Positions 59,056 through 64,000 of a stretch of DNA of 64,000 nt are shown one piece after another. This DNA comes from Ligula intestinalis. Its lineage: Eukaryota; Platyhelminthes; Cestoda; Diphyllobothriidea; Diphyllobothriidae. The position numbers were made by a program, and so were the translations under genes. A model generated the notes under the pieces. It was not told the DNA's origin. It saw only the letters and a list, made by a program, of their open reading frames with translations, and did not search any database. The stretch covers positions 15,434,459 through 15,498,458 of the forward strand of contig JAYGXS010000007.1 in the NCBI GenBank assembly GCA_036362985.1. Direction: 5' to 3'. The first letter of the stretch is position 1; each line of letters begins with the position of its first letter.

Positions 59056-59720
59056 AAACGTCTATGGATACGACGTGACATCTCCATTGCCACGAAGATT
59101 CGTGTATACCGTGTATCTATCCGGTCAGTCCTCCACTATGGATGTGAATGCTGGGCTGTGCACGCTGAAGGTGAGCAAAGACTGGAGGTCTTTGACCACT
59201 GGTGCCTGAGGACGCACGCGCGAGTTAAATATAGCGATTTCATCTCAGATGAGAGTCCGCACCCGTAGCGATCGTATCACGAGGATATTTCAGGCCATTC
59301 AAGAAAGGCGATTGAGTTGGTTTGGACACGTTCTCTGTCACCCGTCCCAAGAGCTTATCTATGCTGCTCTCAACCCGGCGCCGCAGCCCACCTGGAAACG
59401 TTGAAGAGGAGGGCAACTGAAGATTCGGTTCGACACCATCCATCAAGATATGAGAGCGGTTCTTGGACCTTCTATCTTCAGTTTTCGTGCCTGGAGAAGA
59501 GACAGGGTGGAGTTTTCCAGGCCCGCTAACGTCAATCTTCACGCATGGAGAGGTAACATTCGTGACATCATTGAGGCCAGCTAGATCAGGCATGATCACA
59601 GCCGTAACAAGTACAAGTACTTCAAGATATCTACGATGCACACGCTAGACTCGGCTCTTGCTGTCAGTCATATTTTAGATAAAGGTGGACTTTTTATTTG
59701 GCATGCAGCTTTGCACCTGT

Positions 59721-61589
59721 TTAGCCCTTGTGCGCCCAGTTTCTAATGAAGCTTAATCAACTTCCTCGATTACACGCACATCAAGTAAGTAAACATCCTT
59801 ACAACAAACAGTACCTAGAACTTGATTAAGCATATTGTCCTTATTCATATTTACTTACTTTACTTCGGAAGATACTTCAATTCGAACACCTAACTTCGGT
59901 TTGAACAGATTTCGCTGTTTTTATTCTTTTGAGCCCGTAAAATGCGCTTTCCATGGATGTTTAACAAAAAAACGTCGGCGCGAAATTCCTGGGTCTTCAT
60001 GACAATAAGATAGCAAATTCTTTAAATACGGAACACAGATTCCATTGTGGCACGCAGTGTATAAACAAGGTAGACCTGTACAAACCGATTATTTCTCCAA
60101 ATTCAACTTAGAAGTATGGGGTATAGTTATAAGAGGATGGGGGATTCTGTGGAGCAGGGACACTTAAAAATTTGAGTCGCTTCCATGGCTTCAGTAAACG
60201 TTGCCTTTACTTACAGTAATATTTTATCGAAACTTCGTAATATGAAATGGACGGTGTACTTGGCGCCGAACCTCTGAACGATTGAGTGTCCCATTCTTAG
60301 ACAGATGGTACATCGTTTTCTGGCTGCCAGTTTTATGGAATCAGTAAGCGCAATCGTTTTTAATTGAAGCTACCAAGATATTCGTTTAAAAGACTGTAGC
60401 GGTCCATATACATACGCAAAAGATACATGGCGTAAATTGGGTATCTCGTATGGTAAAGAACAACGAAATATAAAACAGTCTATAAGTGGGAAATATTCTA
60501 ATTAAATCAATAAATTTCAAAATGAACTCTTCCATGAGCCACAGGTAGCCGACCGTTAGGCAATCCTGGTGATAACACGATGTGATCCTGATCTTAACCA
60601 GGATTTCATTTGAAGTTTCAAGACCCGTGAGACTGATAAGGCATCATCTGGAAGAGTTCCTTTAGACGATAATCAGAGCTACCTTCCCTTTCTTTGAGAT
60701 ATCAGTCTTTACTAAGCTGATTCTGACAACACTAGAAAATGAGTTGTTCGAAAATTATGGCAAGGAGCTTCAGAATTGGGTGCGAGGAATATCATCTTTG
60801 ATTCTTAGTCTTTTGGGTTTGATATGTATGGTTAAACTTTGCATGGTTTCCTTTGAGAAACATCACAGGCGGCAAAAACGGGTGAATTGATGCGGTCGAG
60901 TGAATTTCTTGGTGTTCGTGTGAGTAATCTCAGTTTCCTCTGTGTCAATATCATGGTAGTGTGCTTGAATAAACAATCCCTTTACCGGGACTCAGAACAC
61001 GACTGAATCATACGATTCCTTCGCCGGAACGGTCATTTGGTTTAGTGGACCTAGCTCTGTCACGCTCCATTCGAGGGGCATTCTATCTTCGCGATTATCT
61101 GTAAAAAAGTGTTTGAAAGGTCTTTTTCTAGTAAAACTGTCTTTCCTATCGAGATGGCCGTGAGACAGTTGTAGGCCTTTGTACTTTTTTTCCAGTTAAG
61201 GTATGTGCCCTTTATAACTGAATTTGTTTATATACATGCACGTTTTTGCTTATTGAATAAACACTTTTCTGCTACCTTCACTTATGTGCTAACATCATGA
61301 ATCGACTTCTTGCCATAAGTACTGACTGCTCTAAGTGTGCTTGAGATTAACAGGAACTAACACCACCTTCCGTTGTAAGCACACTCTTAACGAACAAATT
61401 TCAGTCATTGTGTTGAGGGAAGAGCAAGTTCCGCTACTAAAGTTAGCCAAACCTTTTTTCTAAGCAAGTCGGGGGCTATCGGGATTTCCCATATTATCCT
61501 TTTTACATTTTTTATTCATTTTTTTCTATCACCGTAGTTTGTTGTAATTAAGTTGCTTCTCACTAAGTTTTGCGTTGCATTGTCTTTAA
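59721..61589. other. AT-rich non-coding stretch
   Basis: No gene, RNA or repeat was recognised over about 1.9 kb. Confidence 0.45.
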
Positions 61590-61747
61590 CACTTTGACTG
61601 CGACTCTCAAAATAGCCTGTTTGCCCCTGGGGCGGCGTTTTCAAAACCTGCATTACTTAAGGACTAGACGTGTACCATATATGGCACACGTCGCAGTTTG
61701 GGACATCATTGCATGTACCACATATGGTGCACGTCGCAGTCAAGGTG
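61590..61747. mobile_element. 158-bp piggyBac-like MITE with TTAA duplication
   Basis: TTAA at 61586-61589 and at 61748-61751 flank CACTTTGACTGCGAC on the left and GTCGCAGTCAAGGTG on the right, an inverted repeat with one mismatch in 15. TTAA target choice and CCTTTGACTGC-like ends are typical of piggyBac-type elements. Inside, a GTACCATATATGGCACACG segment and a GTACCACATATGGTGCACG segment are near-copies, and each is a short palindrome. No transposase frame is present. Confidence 0.82.
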
Positions 61748-61764
61748 TTAACACTTATATATTA

Positions 61765-62111
61765 CCCTGATGGCAATGTCCTATGTGCAAAGGGCCTACT
61801 GGTCCTACGTGGTATCAAAGGGTCTAGGGGTCAATTCTCCTAGACCCTTTGGTCCGACCTAGGACCAGTAAATTCTTTGCACCTACGAAATTGTTAGCTG
61901 GGAGGCAAAAATAATACTGTCTGACCGAATATAGATTGATTAACTATATTTCCCCCTTTCTGACTTAACATTTTTGAAGTATTGGAAAAATACTGCATGT
62001 ACATGGGTGTTTAGACGTCTTAGGGGAATATATTCCAAGACCCTTTGGTACGACCTAGGACCAGAAGGTCGTTTGCACATATATGTGTCCTATAGGACAT
62101 TGTAATCAAGG
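61765..62111. mobile_element. 347-bp foldback MITE with long terminal inverted repeats and TA flanks
   Basis: The left end (CCCTGATGGCAATGTCCTA, GTGCAAAGGG, CTGGTCCTACG, CAAAGGGTCTAGG) and the right end, read in reverse (CCTTGATTACAATGTCCTA, GTGCAAACGA, CTGGTCCTAGG, CAAAGGGTCTTGG), form inverted repeats of about 70 bp. TA at 61763-61764 and 62112-62113 flank them. An internal perfect hairpin, CAAAGGGTCTAGG with CCTAGACCCTTTG, lies at about 61817-61853. There is no coding capacity. It lies 17 bp from the piggyBac-like MITE. Confidence 0.78.
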
Positions 62112-62113
62112 TA

Positions 62114-63015
62114 GTTTTGTAGGCATTTAAATTTAGACACTACACGGTATTTTCGGTAAAATAACTGCACTCTTGGATGCCGTGACGTTTGCTTGAAGAA
62201 ACAGAGTTATGAAGGTAATAACAATATAATCAACGCACTATGACCCTCCATTCAACCAATTTTTACTTACGTCCCACGTGAACAGCGATAGGACGAGCGT
62301 ACAGGTCGGCACAACCAAAACACCGACCTATTTACTTTATTTAAGCTTGCTAAACTAACACTAGACATGAGCATAACAAGTAAAAGGAACATACCATGGG
62401 TATTTTTCACGAGTGACATTCTCTGAGTAGTCGTTTCTGATGCTGTGCGTAAAACTCCTGCAGAATCTTCTTTCTCTTCAACTCCATCCAAAAAATAATA
62501 AGGTTTATTGGCAAAGTACATCTTGGACGCACTCGAAATCATAGAAGACATGAAAAAACCTGGACAAACTCTTTGTTAATATGGGTTCAAATCCGTAAAG
62601 CGTTGGCTGCGTAAAGGCCTTTTCTGCTGCGCGGGTTCGACTCCATCCGACGCTGCGAGTTTTTTTCACAATTGTGACAACTAACCAAAGCAAATCTCAA
62701 AAACCCTCTATATAATATAGGCTCTGATTTAGTTATATGCTTCGAAGTTTGTTTGAAGGGAAAACTGACTTCAAAGGTCAGTATCTGTACACTTTAGGTA
62801 TGAATGCCTCCTAGTAAGAATAGTTCGAGTCAAGATAAAAACTGCCATTAATCGATTTTCAATTTTTCATTCTATAGAGGTAGATTTGGCGGCTGTCGGT
62901 TCGCAAGAAATTTTCAAGCAGATGTCGGTGCATTTTTCGGGTCTGTGGACCAACCAACCACTTCCTGTTATAGCAGGTTCTTTTAATAGTTTGAAAGCTT
63001 TCTCTCTGAGGCCTC
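62114..63015. other. Mostly non-coding stretch with a tRNA-like fragment
   Basis: At 62592-62650 AGCGTTG and CGACGCT could pair as an acceptor stem around GCGGGTTCGACTCC (B-box-like), but only ~42 nt lie between, too short for a tRNA. A 94-codon minus frame at 62267-62551 has one hydrophobic segment (MFLLLVMLMSSVSLASL) and is otherwise unrecognised. Confidence 0.35.
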
Positions 63016-63021
63016 TAACAT

Positions 63022-63420
63022 CTAGGCAAAATTACTCCAAGCGATATAGGTGTTGAGGAAGCAAGGAGAGTGTGGTCCCGACATGATGACATGCATTACT
63101 GCCTTTGTCCATCTCCGATGAAAATAATCTTCGGGTCTGGCAAGCTGGTCTACACTACAGTATCTCTCACTGCCATAAAAGGCATCCACATTCCTGATTT
63201 GCTTAATTAAAGCCTTAGCTGGAGCATCACATATTGCAGCTCTCAGATGGAACTCCGAATTCCTGTCGACTGAATTGACACTCAGGCCCTGGCTTTCCAG
63301 AGGCAATAGCTCATATATTAATGACCTACAAAACAACTGGAAATCTGATGACTTAGCGTGGCTGCAGTAATATCCTACGACAAAGATATTACTAACTAAG
63401 TGTTCCATAATTCATCTTTG
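63022..63420 (-). pseudogene. Probable CACTA/tnp2-like transposase fragment
   Basis: The 128-codon frame has LRAAICDAPAKALIKQIRNV and DAFYGSERYC, then RPEDYFHRRW. The block 'CDAPAKAF(x)K(x)IKGH..YYGC..C' with a downstream R is a hallmark of a metazoan tnp2-like transposase family that I recognise from general knowledge. Here the Cys pair after YYG is partly lost (GSERYC for GCDRC) and GH reads NV. No terminal repeats or other domains were found, so this is a remnant. It could instead be a domesticated exon. Confidence 0.5.
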
Positions 63421-63503
63421 TATGGTATTCTTATCTATATAAGGACTATCTCTAATTAAATAAGTCACTTTCTAAGTGCCCCTAACAAGCAAGAGCGCTT
63501 TAA

Positions 63504-63689
63504 CTACATGGTTAACTTTTTCACAGCTCCTACGTGGACGTACTCACCATTGCCCATTGCCATAGTCTCCGTCGCCTTCTTTGCCTCCACCAGCATCCTT
63601 CGTGCGTCTGCCGGAAGGTCCGGACACACATGCCTCAAAATATTTTGGTCAATAGCTTTCATGTTTAAACCATTTGTTTCAAGAAGCAT
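63504..63689 (-). CDS. Unrecognised ORF with a strong splice donor, possible exon
   Basis: The 61-codon minus frame begins LLETNGLNMKAIDQNILRHV, continues CPDLPADARRMLVEAKKATE, and reaches a GCAATG|GTGAGTACG sequence, a near-consensus 5' splice site at about 63560. Coding up to the donor (about 43 codons) is compact, with no low-complexity or retroelement motif. An acceptor could be the ACAG just before the ATG. The neighbouring transposase-like fragment is on the same strand 90 bp downstream, so this may be an upstream exon of the same element. Its function is unknown. Confidence 0.4.
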   Translation of the reverse strand: MLLETNGLNMKAIDQNILRHVCPDLPADARRMLVEAKKATETMAMGNGEYVHVGAVKKLTM

Positions 63690-64000
63690 GCTGTTTATCC
63701 CATCCTACTTCTTGTTTTTCTGTAGCTGCTTAATGCACCCGTGCCCCATTTTTGTCTGATGACTTCCCAAATAACGGATGTACACTTTTGTACATCTTAA
63801 AACCTATATAAACATTTGTAAAATGCAGTGTTAAATACAGTTTATGCCTAAAAATCGAGCAAAATCTGTTAAAAACAACGCAGCACAAAATTTTGAATGC
63901 TGATGTTTACTCTTTTTTCTGAATACTGCTGTCCCCTTTTTAGTCGGATGAGTGTCACTGACCGCGGTACGGTTGAAAATGTTCAGAGATATTTTACTCG
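63690..64000. other. Right end of window, non-coding as far as seen
   Basis: No supported feature. An upstream exon of the 63504-63689 ORF would have to lie here or beyond. Confidence 0.35.

Larger units (their letters stand above)
57785..59720 (+). mobile_element. RTE-type non-LTR retrotransposon (RTE-B copy 4), best RTE-B copy
   Basis: The + strand runs from the region before the RT (VDRWREHFEHLLNFDERPI near 57975) through the RT to the C-terminal domain near 59650. Pieces of the other RTE-B copies align here in order. It keeps the catalytic YADD. A ~27-bp insertion with target duplication interrupts the RT at 58.57 kb, and several frame changes occur near the end. The endonuclease is missing. 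Confidence 0.87.

Noticed and set aside
62590..62652. A tRNA gene candidate with a GGTTCGACTCC box and a pairing acceptor
   Set aside because: Only about 42 nt lie between the acceptor halves and no D or anticodon arm can be drawn. At most it is a tRNA fragment.

Overview
This is a eukaryotic nuclear window, most likely from a parasitic flatworm (digenean or cestode). The evidence is one split protein-coding gene with GT-AG introns and a very dense load of retroelements typical of platyhelminths: RTE and CR1/Jockey-like non-LTR elements, a second (I/R1-like) non-LTR group, Penelope-like elements with GIY-YIG endonucleases, tRNA-derived SINEs and short inverted-repeat DNA elements. There are no operons, bacterial genes or CRISPR arrays. 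The exact species cannot be told from the sequence.

Host genes. The only clear host gene is a Rab1-type small GTPase on the + strand, read from five exons between 11404 and 27446, with a polyadenylation signal at 27608. Its first coding exon (a few residues) was not found. The first two introns seen are only 48 and 36 nt. The last is about 13.7 kb and is filled with nested retroelements. A 109-codon lysine-rich ORF at 51609-51938 (-) may be a second host gene, and an ORF with a splice donor at 63504-63689 (-) may be an exon.

Layout. 0-3.5 kb: CR1-like 3' end fragment, then GC-rich modules in AT-rich DNA. 3.5-5.1 kb: RTE-A copy (-). 5.15-7.0 kb: degenerate tandem array. 7.5-10.8 kb: two CR1-like elements (-). 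11.4-27.5 kb: Rab1, whose introns hold a TA-flanked MITE, RTE-A (16.3-18.8, -), RTE-B (19.0-20.0, -), a near full-length I/R1-like element (20.0-23.9, -), RTE-B (23.9-25.0, +) and SINEs. 28.4-32.6 kb: long, decayed CR1 element (+) with tRNA-like segments. 33-37 kb: SINE and unclassified repeats, and a CR1 tail. 37.2-39.2 kb: Penelope-like element (-). 40.5-43.0 kb: CR1 element with a 144-bp tandem repeat in ORF1, ending at a 10-N assembly gap. 43-44.4 kb: Penelope remnants and hammerhead-core-like repeats. 44.6-47.8 kb: the most complete RTE-A copy (-). 48.2-50.9 kb: Penelope, RTE and I/R1-like tails. 51.0-51.4 kb: an AGT-rich simple repeat. 52.9-54.4 and 57.8-59.7 kb: RTE-B copies flanking a second I/R1-like element (54.8-57.4, -). 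61.6-62.1 kb: two adjacent MITEs. 63.0-63.7 kb: a probable CACTA-like transposase fragment and an unplaced exon.

Nearly all transposon ORFs carry frameshifts, stops or lost catalytic residues. Several keep an intact RT catalytic motif (YADD), and the RTE-A endonuclease at 46.8-47.8 kb is uninterrupted. Names such as RTE-A, RTE-B, CR1-A, I-1 and I-2 are labels made for this window.
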